DNA from: Erythrobacter sp. YT30
Lineage (GTDB): Bacteria; Pseudomonadota; Alphaproteobacteria; Sphingomonadales; Sphingomonadaceae
DNA: 64,000 nucleotides
Direction: 5' to 3'
NCBI RefSeq assembly: GCF_001542875.1
Contig: NZ_LMAF01000002.1
Coordinates: 705,501-769,500 of the forward strand
The translations under genes and the position numbers were made by a program. The notes under the pieces are model-generated. The model did not search any database and had not been told where the DNA came from. It saw only the letters and a list, made by a program, of their open reading frames with translations. This document shows, one piece after another, positions 46,324 to 54,969 of the stretch (position 1 is its first letter; each line of letters opens with the position of its first letter).

Positions 46324-47259
46324 ATGAAAATCATGTCCGGCAATTCAAACCTGCCGCTGGCCCGCGCGATTGCGGCCTATCTCGAAATCCCGTTGACCGA
46401 TGCGAGTGTGCGGCGATTTGCCGATGAAGAAATCTTTGTCGAAATCCATGAAAACGTGCGCGGCGAAGATGTCTTTCTGGTCCAGCCAACAGGCTATCCC
46501 GCCAATGACAATTTGATGGAGCTCTTGATCTGCATCGATGCATGCAAACGTGCATCGGCGAAGCGGATCACGGCAGTAGTCCCCTATTTCGGGTATGCCC
46601 GGCAGGATCGTAAACCCGGACCGCGCACGCCAATCTCGGCAAAATTGGTGGCCAATCTCATCACCGAAGCCGGCGCTGATCGCGTGCTCGCAGTCGATCT
46701 TCACGCAGGGCAGATCCAGGGGTTCTTCGATATCCCGACCGACAACCTTTATGCAGCGCCCGTCATGGCTGCCGATATTCAGGCGCGTTATGGTGAGCGC
46801 GATCTGATGGTCGTCTCTCCCGATGTGGGCGGGGTTGTGCGCGCGCGGGCGCTTGCAAAGCGGCTCGACAACGCGCCGCTCGCCATTGTCGATAAACGCC
46901 GCGATCGCCCCGGCGAAAGCGAAGTCATGAACATTATCGGCGAGGTTGCGGGCAGGCACTGCATCCTGATTGATGATATCGTCGATTCAGGCGGTACGCT
47001 TTGCAATGCGGCTGACGCGCTGCTTGAGAACGGCGCGAAATCGGTCGCTGCCTATATCACCCACGGCGTGCTGTCTGGCGGCGCGGTGGCGCGGATTGAT
47101 GGCTCGAAATTGGAAGAGCTTGTTATTTCCGATTCGATCCAGCTGACCGAAGCAGCGCTTGCATCCAACCGTATTCGCGCACTCACCATCGCGCCGCTTG
47201 TTGGCGAAGCAATCCGGCGCATTGCGGATGAAAGCAGTGTGAGTAGTCTGTTCGACTAA
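46324..47259 (+). CDS. prs: ribose-phosphate pyrophosphokinase
   Basis: Makes PRPP for nucleotide, His and Trp synthesis. 311 residues. Motifs: [49 protein letters not shown] (ATP flag), [12 protein letters not shown] and the PRPP loop [11 protein letters not shown]. Full-length class I enzyme. Confidence 0.98.
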   Translation: MKIMSGNSNLPLARAIAAYLEIPLTDASVRRFADEEIFVEIHENVRGEDVFLVQPTGYPANDNLMELLICIDACKRASAKRITAVVPYFGYARQDRKPGPRTPISAKLVANLITEAGADRVLAVDLHAGQIQGFFDIPTDNLYAAPVMAADIQARYGERDLMVVSPDVGGVVRARALAKRLDNAPLAIVDKRRDRPGESEVMNIIGEVAGRHCILIDDIVDSGGTLCNAADALLENGAKSVAAYITHGVLSGGAVARIDGSKLEELVISDSIQLTEAALASNRIRALTIAPLVGEAIRRIADESSVSSLFD

Positions 47260-47303
47260 TGGGCTGATCGGCAACGCGATTCGGCCTTCGAAAAGGGGGC
47301 TCG

Positions 47304-48584
47304 ATGACCGTTCGTTTCTCAATCGCTTTTGCTGCTGGCTTTGTGCCGATTGCGGCATGTTTGCCAATCGCTGCTCCTGTCTTTGCGCAGACCTCATCTA
47401 GCTTCGAGTTCACTCTCGACCCCGCTCAGCGCCAGGCCAATTGGGACGCGGCAACGGCGGAAATTGCGAAGGCGGATCGAAACATAGCCGGTTTGGCACA
47501 GGACGTTCGCAATCTGCTGCGCACGCAAGATGTGGTTGAGCCTTATATGGCGGGCTATTCAATGAGCAGCGCCGATCTGGGTGATGTTTTGGCGCTCGCC
47601 TATTTCAACGCGGTTATGCTCGCCGATGGCGGCAAGACGGATGATCCGACGCAGGCGCAGATCGACGGGATCAGAAACCAGATCGCTTCAGCCAGCGAGG
47701 CGCAGTTCGCCCGGCTGACCGATGCGCAGAAACAGGAAACCGCCGATCGCCTGCTATACCTCATCATCCTGCAAAATGCGCTTGCGGAAGGGCTGAAAGG
47801 CCAGCCAGCGCTTGATCAATGGATGGACGCATTCGCCAAGACAAACAGCGAGATGCTGGGATTTGATGTAAGGCAAGTGCAGATGGGGCCGAGCGGTTTT
47901 GTCACCGCCGCAGGTTCGAGCGCTAATCCGGTGCAAACCAGCCCGCCGATCAAGGCGAGCACCGCTGCACCCTCGCTTGGCACCGGGCGCGATCAGATAC
48001 TTGGCGTGGGGTATCAAAGCACTGCCGTTTTCATACCCGGCCCGTATGGCGGATCGCTGCAGCAGGTGAACAAGTTAACCGTGCTTCTAAAAGACGGGCG
48101 AGCCTGCGAGGATTGCCTTGAGGCTGTCCTTAAAAACGGTGCAGCAGCAATGGCAGCGCTGGAACCGCGCGATAAGGGCCGGTGGAGCAAATCAGGCCAG
48201 ACCTACCGCGTCACCTTCGATGATGGCGACACCGATGATATCGCTGCCGACAAACTGTATGGCCCAGCCCCCAAAGGCGCAGCGCTTTCCGGAAGGTTCA
48301 AAGCCGTCAGCGGGACAAGCGTTGGCATTGCCACCACTCTCAGCGTCGATTTTCTCGATCTTGCCCCCAATGGCAGCTTTTCGCTCGAAGGAAACACATC
48401 AAGCCTCGGCACCTATGCCATCGCCAGTGTCGATAGAGGCGCGCAAACAGGGCGCTACACGGTCGATGGCTATCGCATCATTTTCGACTACGCGAATGGT
48501 ACGCGTGAAGAGGAAAGCTTCGTCTTTTATGACAAGGACTTCCTCATCATCGGTGAAAAAGCGCACTATATCCCTGATGACTGA
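47304..48584 (+). CDS. exported hypothetical protein, two-part
   Basis: 426 residues, not recognised. Signal peptide ends near AQT (about residue 30). Residues 35-170 are helical and of DUF6683-like character (WDAATAEIAKADRNIAGLAQDVRN, YMAGYSMSSADLGDVLALAYFNAVML). After a low-complexity linker, residues 230-425 form a beta-rich domain (TYRVTFDDGDTDDI, SLEGNTSSLGTYAIASVDRG, YRIIFDYANGTREEESFVFYDKDFLIIGE). The next gene starts inside its 3' end. Confidence 0.7.
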   Translation: MTVRFSIAFAAGFVPIAACLPIAAPVFAQTSSSFEFTLDPAQRQANWDAATAEIAKADRNIAGLAQDVRNLLRTQDVVEPYMAGYSMSSADLGDVLALAYFNAVMLADGGKTDDPTQAQIDGIRNQIASASEAQFARLTDAQKQETADRLLYLIILQNALAEGLKGQPALDQWMDAFAKTNSEMLGFDVRQVQMGPSGFVTAAGSSANPVQTSPPIKASTAAPSLGTGRDQILGVGYQSTAVFIPGPYGGSLQQVNKLTVLLKDGRACEDCLEAVLKNGAAAMAALEPRDKGRWSKSGQTYRVTFDDGDTDDIAADKLYGPAPKGAALSGRFKAVSGTSVGIATTLSVDFLDLAPNGSFSLEGNTSSLGTYAIASVDRGAQTGRYTVDGYRIIFDYANGTREEESFVFYDKDFLIIGEKAHYIPDD

Positions 48585-48963
48585 CGCTGAACAAAAGCGC
48601 TCATTGTTCGATCCTGCCGAAATCCGCGAGACCCTTATCGGTGCCGCGCGGGCGCGCAATGCGCTTACTTACAGTCAGATGCTGAACCTGCTCGGCTACA
48701 GCTTCACCCGGCCCAAGATGCGCAGCTTATGTGCGGCGATGGACCGGATTGACGAGGAGGGACGGCTGGCGGGCGAGCCGGGGCTTGCGGTGCTGGTGGT
48801 GCGCCAATCGGATGGACTTCCGGGGCAGGGCTGGTTCGTCAACCGATCCCATCTGGCGGATGAAATGCCCGGAGACTGGCCGCTCGATTGGGAGGGGTCG
48901 GATGCCAAGCGTTATGTCGCGCTGCATCAAAACATCGCGTTCGATTACTGGGCCGAGCGTTAG
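48577..48963 (+). CDS. hypothetical protein, winged-helix-like
   Basis: 128 residues from the ATG at 48577, overlapping the preceding stop by eight bases, so translationally coupled. No signal peptide. Sequence such as FDPAEIRETLIGAARARNALTYSQMLNLLG, RPKMRSLCAAMDRIDEEG and LAVLVVRQSDGLPGQGWFV suggests a small DNA- or protein-binding fold (the T-Y-S-Q-M-L then C-A-A-M-D-R-I-D order is like winged-helix proteins). No function can be assigned. Confidence 0.65.
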   Translation: MTDAEQKRSLFDPAEIRETLIGAARARNALTYSQMLNLLGYSFTRPKMRSLCAAMDRIDEEGRLAGEPGLAVLVVRQSDGLPGQGWFVNRSHLADEMPGDWPLDWEGSDAKRYVALHQNIAFDYWAER

Positions 48964-48964
48964 T

Positions 48965-49432
48965 CTATCCACGTTTGGGACAGCCGATGCGGGCCTGATA
49001 GGCCTTCACCGACCCGTCCATGCCTCTTAGGTCTTGGGACATCCGCTTTAGCTGTGCGCTTGTCTGAGCCAAGGCAGCGCCCTTGTTCTTCCCATCCTCG
49101 GTTTCGAGCCCGAGCACGCCGACCCACAAGCCGGCAAAACCTACACGCATCGACAAAAGATCGAGACGCGAACAAACGGTTCCGGATTTTCTGCGCGCGC
49201 CATCCATCGCCCGCGCAAGAGACGCGCTTGCGGAATCGAACGCGTCATCGACCTTCTTCTTTGAATCCTCGCAACAACGCACATTTTGCGCGACGGCTGT
49301 GTAATTGGCGCGGGTCTTGCCAAGTTCCATAGCAAACCCGTTCAGCCAACCTTCAATGCTGGACTGCGCCGATGCGGGTGCGGCCAAAAGCGCCAGCAAG
49401 GCAGCGGAAACGACAATTCTTGGATTACGCAT
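48965..49432 (-). CDS. exported hypothetical protein
   Basis: 155 residues. Signal peptide with AxA site at about residue 22 (VVSAALLALLAAPASA). Mature part is helical with four Cys (VRCCEDS, TVCSRLD, IGCPKRG) and a repeated A/M-rich pattern. Function unknown. It is convergent with the preceding coupled pair, with 1 base between stops, and followed by another exported hypothetical gene on the same strand. Confidence 0.66.
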   Translation of the reverse strand: MRNPRIVVSAALLALLAAPASAQSSIEGWLNGFAMELGKTRANYTAVAQNVRCCEDSKKKVDDAFDSASASLARAMDGARRKSGTVCSRLDLLSMRVGFAGLWVGVLGLETEDGKNKGAALAQTSAQLKRMSQDLRGMDGSVKAYQARIGCPKRG

Positions 49433-49457
49433 GAAACACCCCTGATTGTTGGCTTGA

Positions 49458-50120
49458 TCAATCCTCGTAAACGAAGCTCACCTGATCGGCATCCTCCACC
49501 CAAACCCATGGCTGATAATACCCGGGCTCGTATTCGCCGCGCTTGTTCGCTTTTCGTGGGCGCAGGCCAAAGCGCGAATCGATCCATTGCAGGCGGATGT
49601 CCCCTTCGACGACGATCCGGCGTTTGTGGAGACGCTGCATCATTGTGAACATATTGACATCGGTGATGCCATTCTGGCGGCATCCCTCAACCGTGATCTC
49701 GCCATTGACGAGCGTCCCGCCGCAGGTGCGCGCGCGGCGCAAAAGGGCGTTTAGAACCCGCCCCTCAAACGCGATCGTAAGCGTCCCAAATTCGGCATAA
49801 TCGGGATGAGAGTTCACGAAGAAAAGCTCACCGAGATATCCCTGCAGGCTCTGACCCCCTCCTCTGATATCGAGCAGGAAGCGCCCCGAACGCGTCTCAT
49901 TCTCTCCAGCGGCAAACGCCAAAGCGACGGCTTCTGTGGGTGTGAGGCAGCCATCCTCGCAATCGAACACGGTGTTCTTGGCCGCCTCCAGCGCGGGATC
50001 GCCCGAACCAAGCCCTTCAAGCTTCACCCGCACATCATCTTGGCTCACCGGATCTGCAACGCGCTCCTGCGCGGACGCTGGCGAGGCGGCGATAAGCAGA
50101 AGAGCCAGAAATGGGCGCAA
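49458..50120 (-). CDS. exported hypothetical protein
   Basis: 220 residues from a TTG (no good ATG nearby). Signal peptide (FLALLLIAASPASA). Mature part rich in short strands: FLLDIRGGGQSLQGYLGELFFVNS, TLTIAFEGRVLNALLRRARTCGG, RRIVVEGDIRLQWIDSRFGLRPR. It resembles no family I can name. Stop is 25 bases upstream of the neighbouring exported gene's start, so a two-gene operon of exported proteins is likely. Confidence 0.6.
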   Translation of the reverse strand: MRPFLALLLIAASPASAQERVADPVSQDDVRVKLEGLGSGDPALEAAKNTVFDCEDGCLTPTEAVALAFAAGENETRSGRFLLDIRGGGQSLQGYLGELFFVNSHPDYAEFGTLTIAFEGRVLNALLRRARTCGGTLVNGEITVEGCRQNGITDVNMFTMMQRLHKRRIVVEGDIRLQWIDSRFGLRPRKANKRGEYEPGYYQPWVWVEDADQVSFVYED

Positions 50121-50202
50121 GGTTCAAAAGCTCCTATTCCGCAAGGGCCAAGTCTCAGCGTATGTCTAATGCCATAGCCAATGAACCGTTGATGAGCAGC
50201 GC

Positions 50203-50727
50203 TTACCCCAGGCGGGCAAGGAGTTTTGCAGCGCGTTTCAACACAGACTTACGAGAATCCTTTGAAAGCCGTTCCAGATGGGGGCGCAGCCACTCCTTCA
50301 ACTCTGGATCACCGCGGGACCAATTTGCGAGAGCTTCCATCGAGTTGTTGAGCACGATCCAATCATCATGCTCGGCCAGATTGCGTTTCATGATCGCCAG
50401 TGCGCCCGCGCGTTGAGGCGCAGACATATCGGGTTCAAGCGCTTCGAACAATTTGGCAAGTGTCCATTGCGCCGAAGGCTGATCGAGCGCGCCAATCTCT
50501 TCAATGAAGCGATCAATATACGGCACCAGCAGATCATGCTTTTCCGCCTCAACGCGCCGCATCGCATTCGAGACGCGCAGACGCACAACCTCATCATCGC
50601 TGCGATAGCATCGGTAAAGCTCATCAAACCGCGCCGGGTCACCGAGTACGATCTCGACCACTTCAATGGTGCGGCCAAGAGAATTGGGATGGCCGCCGGT
50701 AAGCATGGTTTCGAAGCTTTCGGTCAT
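50203..50727 (-). CDS. HEAT-repeat-like protein
   Basis: 174 residues from the ATG at 50727. Consists of repeating helix pairs: RFDELYRCYRSDDEVVRLRVSNAMRR, LLVPYIDRFIEEIG, AQWTLAKLFEAL, EWLRPHLERLSKDSRKSVLKRAAKLLARLG. Pattern fits an armadillo/HEAT fold as a protein-binding scaffold. It follows glpX by 19 bases, so co-transcribed with it. Not assignable to a named family. Confidence 0.75.
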   Translation of the reverse strand: MTESFETMLTGGHPNSLGRTIEVVEIVLGDPARFDELYRCYRSDDEVVRLRVSNAMRRVEAEKHDLLVPYIDRFIEEIGALDQPSAQWTLAKLFEALEPDMSAPQRAGALAIMKRNLAEHDDWIVLNNSMEALANWSRGDPELKEWLRPHLERLSKDSRKSVLKRAAKLLARLG

Positions 50728-50746
50728 GCCGCTCCGATCCCGACAA

Positions 50747-51775
50747 TCAGGTGCGATGCGGCTCGATCCGGTGCTGGCCCTTGATCCAGCGCACGGTGCC
50801 GGACGATGCGCGCATGACGACGCTTTCGGTGTACATGATCTTTGCGCCGGTCGCAGTGCGCTTCGTCTTAACGCCTTCGAGCAAGGAGCCATCGGTCACG
50901 CCGGTCGCGGCAAAGATACAATCGCCTTTTGCCAAGTCATGCAGCTTGTATATGCGATCGAGATCCTCGATCCCCCATTTGGCAGCGCGCGCTTTTTCAT
51001 CGTCATTGCGGAAGACAAGACGCCCGTTGAACTGCCCGCCGACGCAGCGCAATGCGGCTGCTGCCAACACGCCTTCTGGTGCGCCGCCCTGACCCATATA
51101 CATATCGATCGCCGTATCCTGATCGGTCACCGCGATCACGCCAGCCACATCGCCATCGCCGATGAGGAAGACGCCGCAGCCGATTGAGCGCAGCTCTGCA
51201 ATTAGATCAGCATGGCGCGGACGATCAAGCACGCAGACATTGATATCGGCTGGATCCTTGCCTTTCGCCGCTGCAACCGCCTGCACGTTTTCGGTCGGGG
51301 ATTTGGCAAGATCGATGACGTCGGCTGGAAGGCCCGGCCCGACGGCCAGCTTATCCATATAGACATCAGGCGCGTTCAGCAGATCGCCCTCTTCCGCTGC
51401 TGCCAGAACGGCGAGCGCGTTGGGGCCAGCCTTCGCCGTGATGGTGGTCCCTTCGAGCGGGTCGAGCGCGATGTCGATCTTGGGCCCCTTACCCATGCCG
51501 ACCTTTTCGCCGATAAACAGCATGGGCGCTTCGTCGCGTTCACCCTCGCCGATGACGACTGTGCCATCCATGTAGAGGTTATCGAAAGCGCGTCGCATAG
51601 CTTCCACCGCGGCCGCATCGGCCGCCTTTTCATCGCCGCGCCCGATCAATTGCGCTGCAGCGACCGCCGCTGCCTCGGTGACGCGCACCATTTCGAGGAC
51701 CAGAACACGCTCTATCGCGTTTTCGCTATCGGGTTCTTTTTCGGCCAGAATGTCCGTGGTAGGGGCGGTGTTCAT
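50747..51775 (-). CDS. glpX: class II fructose-1,6-bisphosphatase
   Basis: 342 residues from the ATG at 51775. Gluconeogenic or Calvin-type enzyme. GlpX motifs: IDIALDPLEGTTI (Mg/substrate site), VVIGEGERDEAPMLFIGE, TAGVRFVGGQ-type LRCVGGQFNGRLVF and GVTDGSLLEGVKTKRTATGAKIMYTESVVM. Divergent from a small exported protein gene at 51837. The maeB gene at 1 kb fits a gluconeogenic lifestyle, but linkage is only general. Confidence 0.96.
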   Translation of the reverse strand: MNTAPTTDILAEKEPDSENAIERVLVLEMVRVTEAAAVAAAQLIGRGDEKAADAAAVEAMRRAFDNLYMDGTVVIGEGERDEAPMLFIGEKVGMGKGPKIDIALDPLEGTTITAKAGPNALAVLAAAEEGDLLNAPDVYMDKLAVGPGLPADVIDLAKSPTENVQAVAAAKGKDPADINVCVLDRPRHADLIAELRSIGCGVFLIGDGDVAGVIAVTDQDTAIDMYMGQGGAPEGVLAAAALRCVGGQFNGRLVFRNDDEKARAAKWGIEDLDRIYKLHDLAKGDCIFAATGVTDGSLLEGVKTKRTATGAKIMYTESVVMRASSGTVRWIKGQHRIEPHRT

Positions 51776-51836
51776 GCGAAATTCAGTCCTTAAAAGCTTT
51801 GCAATTGCGAAAGCGTCTAACGTCAAGGAGACGGAC

Positions 51837-52502
51837 TTGTCGAGCAATGCAAAGGCCGTTCTCCAGAATACCCGCGCTTTACCCTTTCGGACAATGATGG
51901 GCGCGGTGCTGCTTGGCAGTGCGGTTCCCTTGGCCGCGCAAGATGACGGGGCTGTGAATCAAGAGGCTGTGACGGATGAGCCTGAGGATGCATCCGAAAG
52001 CGAGCCTGTCGATGCGCCCCAGCGTCCAGACCCCATCGACATCCTGATCACCGTGCCGCGCGGCGAGGTCAATCCGGTTGAGACGAAGGCTTGCGAGGAT
52101 CAGGCAGATGCCGGCACGATCAGTGGCGAGATTATCGTATGCCGCCAGCTGGGCGAAAAGGGCGACAATTACGCCAGCGGCAGCCGCTCTGCAGCGCGCA
52201 AACGCTATGCTGAAGAGACCGCGTTCAAGGGGGAGAACACCTCGCTTGATGTGTCAGGCGGCGGCATTTTCAGAGGTCCGGCAACGGTTTCGGGCGCATG
52301 CCTCATCCCGCCCTGCCCACCCGAGGCAGCCATCCTGATCGACGTCGAAGCGCTGCCGCAAGCGCCCGCTGGATCAGACGCAGACAGGATCGCGCGGGGC
52401 CTTCCCCCGCTTGGCCAAGATGAAGAACTCTCCGAAGAAGAAATCCGCAAACGCCGCGAAGCTCTAGGCCTGCCGCCGCCGAAGTATGAGAAGAAGCCTT
52501 AG
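51837..52502 (+). CDS. exported hypothetical protein with acidic stretch
   Basis: 221 residues from a TTG at 51837 that has AAGGAG six bases upstream; an earlier ATG (51774) overlaps glpX and lacks an SD. Signal peptide (ALPFRTMMGAVLLGSAVPLAAQ). Then an acidic stretch (DEPEDASESEPVDAPQRPD), a core with Cys (ISGEIIVCRQLGEKGDNY, SGACLIPPCPPEA) and a basic tail. A conserved R-x-L-G-E-K and S-R-S-A-A-R-K-R-Y element looks characteristic of sphingomonad hypothetical proteins. Role unknown. Confidence 0.68.
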   Translation: MSSNAKAVLQNTRALPFRTMMGAVLLGSAVPLAAQDDGAVNQEAVTDEPEDASESEPVDAPQRPDPIDILITVPRGEVNPVETKACEDQADAGTISGEIIVCRQLGEKGDNYASGSRSAARKRYAEETAFKGENTSLDVSGGGIFRGPATVSGACLIPPCPPEAAILIDVEALPQAPAGSDADRIARGLPPLGQDEELSEEEIRKRREALGLPPPKYEKKP

Positions 52503-52515
52503 GCGCTCGCCTTGT

Positions 52516-52618
52516 TGTCATTCCTGTGAAAGGATCTCCTGAGCATTGCCGAAGGGCGGAAATCCAGACTGCTAGGTGTACGGCCCCTCCATGGATCCCC
52601 GCCTTCGCGGGGATGACA
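52516..52618. repeat. inverted pair of REP-like palindromic units
   Basis: Left unit 52516-52536 (TGTCATTCCTGTGAAAGGATC) and right unit 52594-52618, which begins GATCCCCGCC and ends GGGGATGACA, are degenerate copies in opposite orientation. The right copy contains a perfect hairpin CCCCGCC TT CGCGGGG (approximate palindrome, 52597-52612). The form is the widespread dispersed GTCATCCCCGCG-type extragenic palindrome of proteobacteria. It lies between two plus-strand genes. Confidence 0.7.
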
Positions 52619-52710
52619 TTGGGGTGGACAGTAAGAGGCGTCCCAAGGATACCAAACCGCAACCAAATCATGCGATTGCACAGGTCCACGCGGCAGGAGG
52701 GCGCGCCGAT

Positions 52711-53430
52711 ATGCGGATGATTGCTGGAATTTTGACTTTGGTTGCAGCAGTGCTGCTTGCGGGGTGCTCTGAAGGCAGCTTGCCCGAGTATCGCTATCGC
52801 CTAACCGTTGAAGTCGAAACTCCTGAGGGTCTCAAAACCGGCTCCAGCGTGATCGAAGTCTCGACGCGCGTTGCCAGCAAGAACGCTATTATCTCACCCG
52901 GACGCATGACCATGCGCGCTCGCGGGGAAGCTGTGGCGGTGGAATTGCCCCACGGCCGCACAATGTTCGCTCTGCTGCGGTCCGAAACACAGCCCAATTG
53001 GGCTTCCAATGTGATGGCTCAGTTGACACCAACCTATCGCGGCGATGGTGCTGCCAAGCAAAAGGTCCGGGCGATCCTTCGGATGCAGGGCGAGTACGAT
53101 TTGCCGCTATACGAGCGTGCGGGTCCCAGAAGACGCCATATGTATCCCATGCTGGTGACATTTGGAGATCTGGACGATCCAACCAGCGTCGAAAAAGTGG
53201 ACCCGCTCGATCTCGCTGCAACTTTTGGCGAAGGTTTGACGCTGAAGCGGATCACCGTGCAGGTAACCGATGATCCGGTGACGACGGGGATTGAGAAGCG
53301 CTTGGCGTGGCTGCGCGAATACGAAGCTACATGGTTTGATGGGTCGTCAACGGGATCGCAGGATCTCACGACAGACGCTTTAGTTGCTCAGCTTTCGGCT
53401 ACCTATTTCAGCACGGAAATCGGTCAATAA
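52711..53430 (+). CDS. lipoprotein of unknown function
   Basis: 239 residues from the ATG at 52711 (SD AGGAGG 10 bases upstream; an in-frame upstream extension crosses the palindromic repeat and is not credible). Signal peptide with a clear lipobox LLAGCSEG. The mature part is beta-rich: YRLTVEVETPEGLKTGSSVIEVSTRV, VAVELPHGRTMFALLRS, MYPMLVTFGDLDDPTSVEKVDPLDLAATFGEGL. A pattern of YRL-T-V-E-V-x-T-P-x-G-x-x-x-G-S-S-V is typical of a sphingomonad family without a name. Function unknown. Confidence 0.8.
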   Translation: MRMIAGILTLVAAVLLAGCSEGSLPEYRYRLTVEVETPEGLKTGSSVIEVSTRVASKNAIISPGRMTMRARGEAVAVELPHGRTMFALLRSETQPNWASNVMAQLTPTYRGDGAAKQKVRAILRMQGEYDLPLYERAGPRRRHMYPMLVTFGDLDDPTSVEKVDPLDLAATFGEGLTLKRITVQVTDDPVTTGIEKRLAWLREYEATWFDGSSTGSQDLTTDALVAQLSATYFSTEIGQ

Positions 53431-53494
53431 ACCGTAACGTGCTCGTTCAACTTGCGAAGAAGTGCGCCCCGCGACGGATGCAGCCTCGCAGCGA

Positions 53495-54814
53495 CTAAGC
53501 CAAAATCGGCAGCACCAGCGGCTCTCCGGTCAGGCTGTCCGAGCCTTCGAGCAGGTCCAGCGCTCGCCTTACATTCGCCTCTGGCCCCTCATGAGTGACG
53601 AGCGCCACCAGCACTTCGCCGCCATCGCGTTTGCGGCCCTGTTGGATCAGGCTTTCAATCGACACATCGCCATCGCGCATCGCGGCGGTGAGTTCGGCAA
53701 GCACGCCGGGGCGGTCGTTCACGGTAAAGCGCAAATAGGTTCGCTCCATCCTGTGGCCGGGTTCGGCAGGCGGATAAGCGCTTAGCTCGCTTGCCGGCAT
53801 CGCAAACGGCGCGCCGATATCTCCGCGTGCTATATCTATAAGATCGGCAACCACGGCGCTTGCGGTCGGCCCATCGCCTGCGCCTGCTCCCTGGAACAGC
53901 AGGCGGCCCGAGAAATTGCCTTCGGCCACCACTGCATTGGTGGGTCCATCAACTGCGCTTAGCGGGTGATCCTTCGCAACAAGGCATGGACGCACGCGTT
54001 GCAGCAGGCTCGTCTTACCGCCGTCATGGCTCAAATCCGCCTCTGCAATCAGCCGAATGACAAAGCCCAGCGCATCAGCTTGCGCAATATCGGCGGCGCG
54101 CACAGCGGTGATGCCGGTGGTGCGGACATTGTCGAAATCGAGCTGCGCACCAAATCCAATGCCGGCGATAATCGCAATCTTGTGCGCGGCATCGACGCCT
54201 TCGATATCGAAGGTGGGATCGGCCTCGGCATAACCCAGCCTCTGCGCCTCACCCAGCACTTCGGCAAAGTCGGCGCCAGTCGCTTCCATTTCGGACAGTA
54301 TGTAATTGCACGTCCCGTTGAGGATGCCATAAACCTTGGTGAGCGCGTTGGCGGCGGTGCCTTCGCGAAGGCCTTTGACGACGGGAATACCGCCCGCGAC
54401 AGCCGCCTCGAATTTGAGCGGCGCGCCGAGTTTTTCAGCCGTATCAGCTAGCGCAAGGCCGTGATGCGCGATCATCGCCTTGTTTGCGGTGACAAGGCCT
54501 TTGCCGCCTTCAAGCGCAGCCCGGCTGAGCGCGAGCGCTGGCCCATCGGACCCGCCGACAAGCTCAACCACCACGTCCAAATCATCGCGCGCGGCGAGCG
54601 CTGACATATCATCTTCCCAGGCAAAGCCGCTTATATCGACGCCGCGATCCTTTCCGCGATCCCGCGCGGAGACAGCCACGACCTCAATCCCCCGGCCGGC
54701 GCGCGCCGCGATCAGATCGCCGTTGGTCGCAAGCAAGCGAATGACGCCCGCGCCCACAGTGCCAAGACCAGCGATGGCGATGCGAAGAGGGCTTTGTGCA
54801 GTGTTATCGGACAA
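53495..54814 (-). CDS. hom: homoserine dehydrogenase
   Basis: 439 residues, monofunctional. NAD(P) Rossmann motif GLGTVGAGV (16-24), catalytic region FEAAVAGGIPVVKGLREG and LDVVVELVGGSDGPA, KAMIAHHG, and a C-terminal ACT domain (RFTVNDRPGVLAELTAAMRDGDVSIES) for feedback control by threonine. Aspartate semialdehyde to homoserine in Thr/Met synthesis. No leader peptide or riboswitch apparent upstream. Confidence 0.97.
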   Translation of the reverse strand: MSDNTAQSPLRIAIAGLGTVGAGVIRLLATNGDLIAARAGRGIEVVAVSARDRGKDRGVDISGFAWEDDMSALAARDDLDVVVELVGGSDGPALALSRAALEGGKGLVTANKAMIAHHGLALADTAEKLGAPLKFEAAVAGGIPVVKGLREGTAANALTKVYGILNGTCNYILSEMEATGADFAEVLGEAQRLGYAEADPTFDIEGVDAAHKIAIIAGIGFGAQLDFDNVRTTGITAVRAADIAQADALGFVIRLIAEADLSHDGGKTSLLQRVRPCLVAKDHPLSAVDGPTNAVVAEGNFSGRLLFQGAGAGDGPTASAVVADLIDIARGDIGAPFAMPASELSAYPPAEPGHRMERTYLRFTVNDRPGVLAELTAAMRDGDVSIESLIQQGRKRDGGEVLVALVTHEGPEANVRRALDLLEGSDSLTGEPLVLPILA

Positions 54815-54969
54815 GGGGAGAAGCTCCGCGAGTGTGGTGATGGATGCAGGATGCGGATTGGTGGTTCAGGCAACGTTTTTGCCCGAACCGCCCACCCAAG
54901 CAGACGCCCGCATACCTATAACAAAGTTTCAGTCAACAGGCGTGCAAGGACGCAATCTTTCAATGTAGC

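Noticed and set aside
48118..48576. In-frame upstream extension of the 128-residue gene
   Set aside because: It lies inside the preceding exported protein in another frame; the ATG at 48577 with coupling overlap is preferred.
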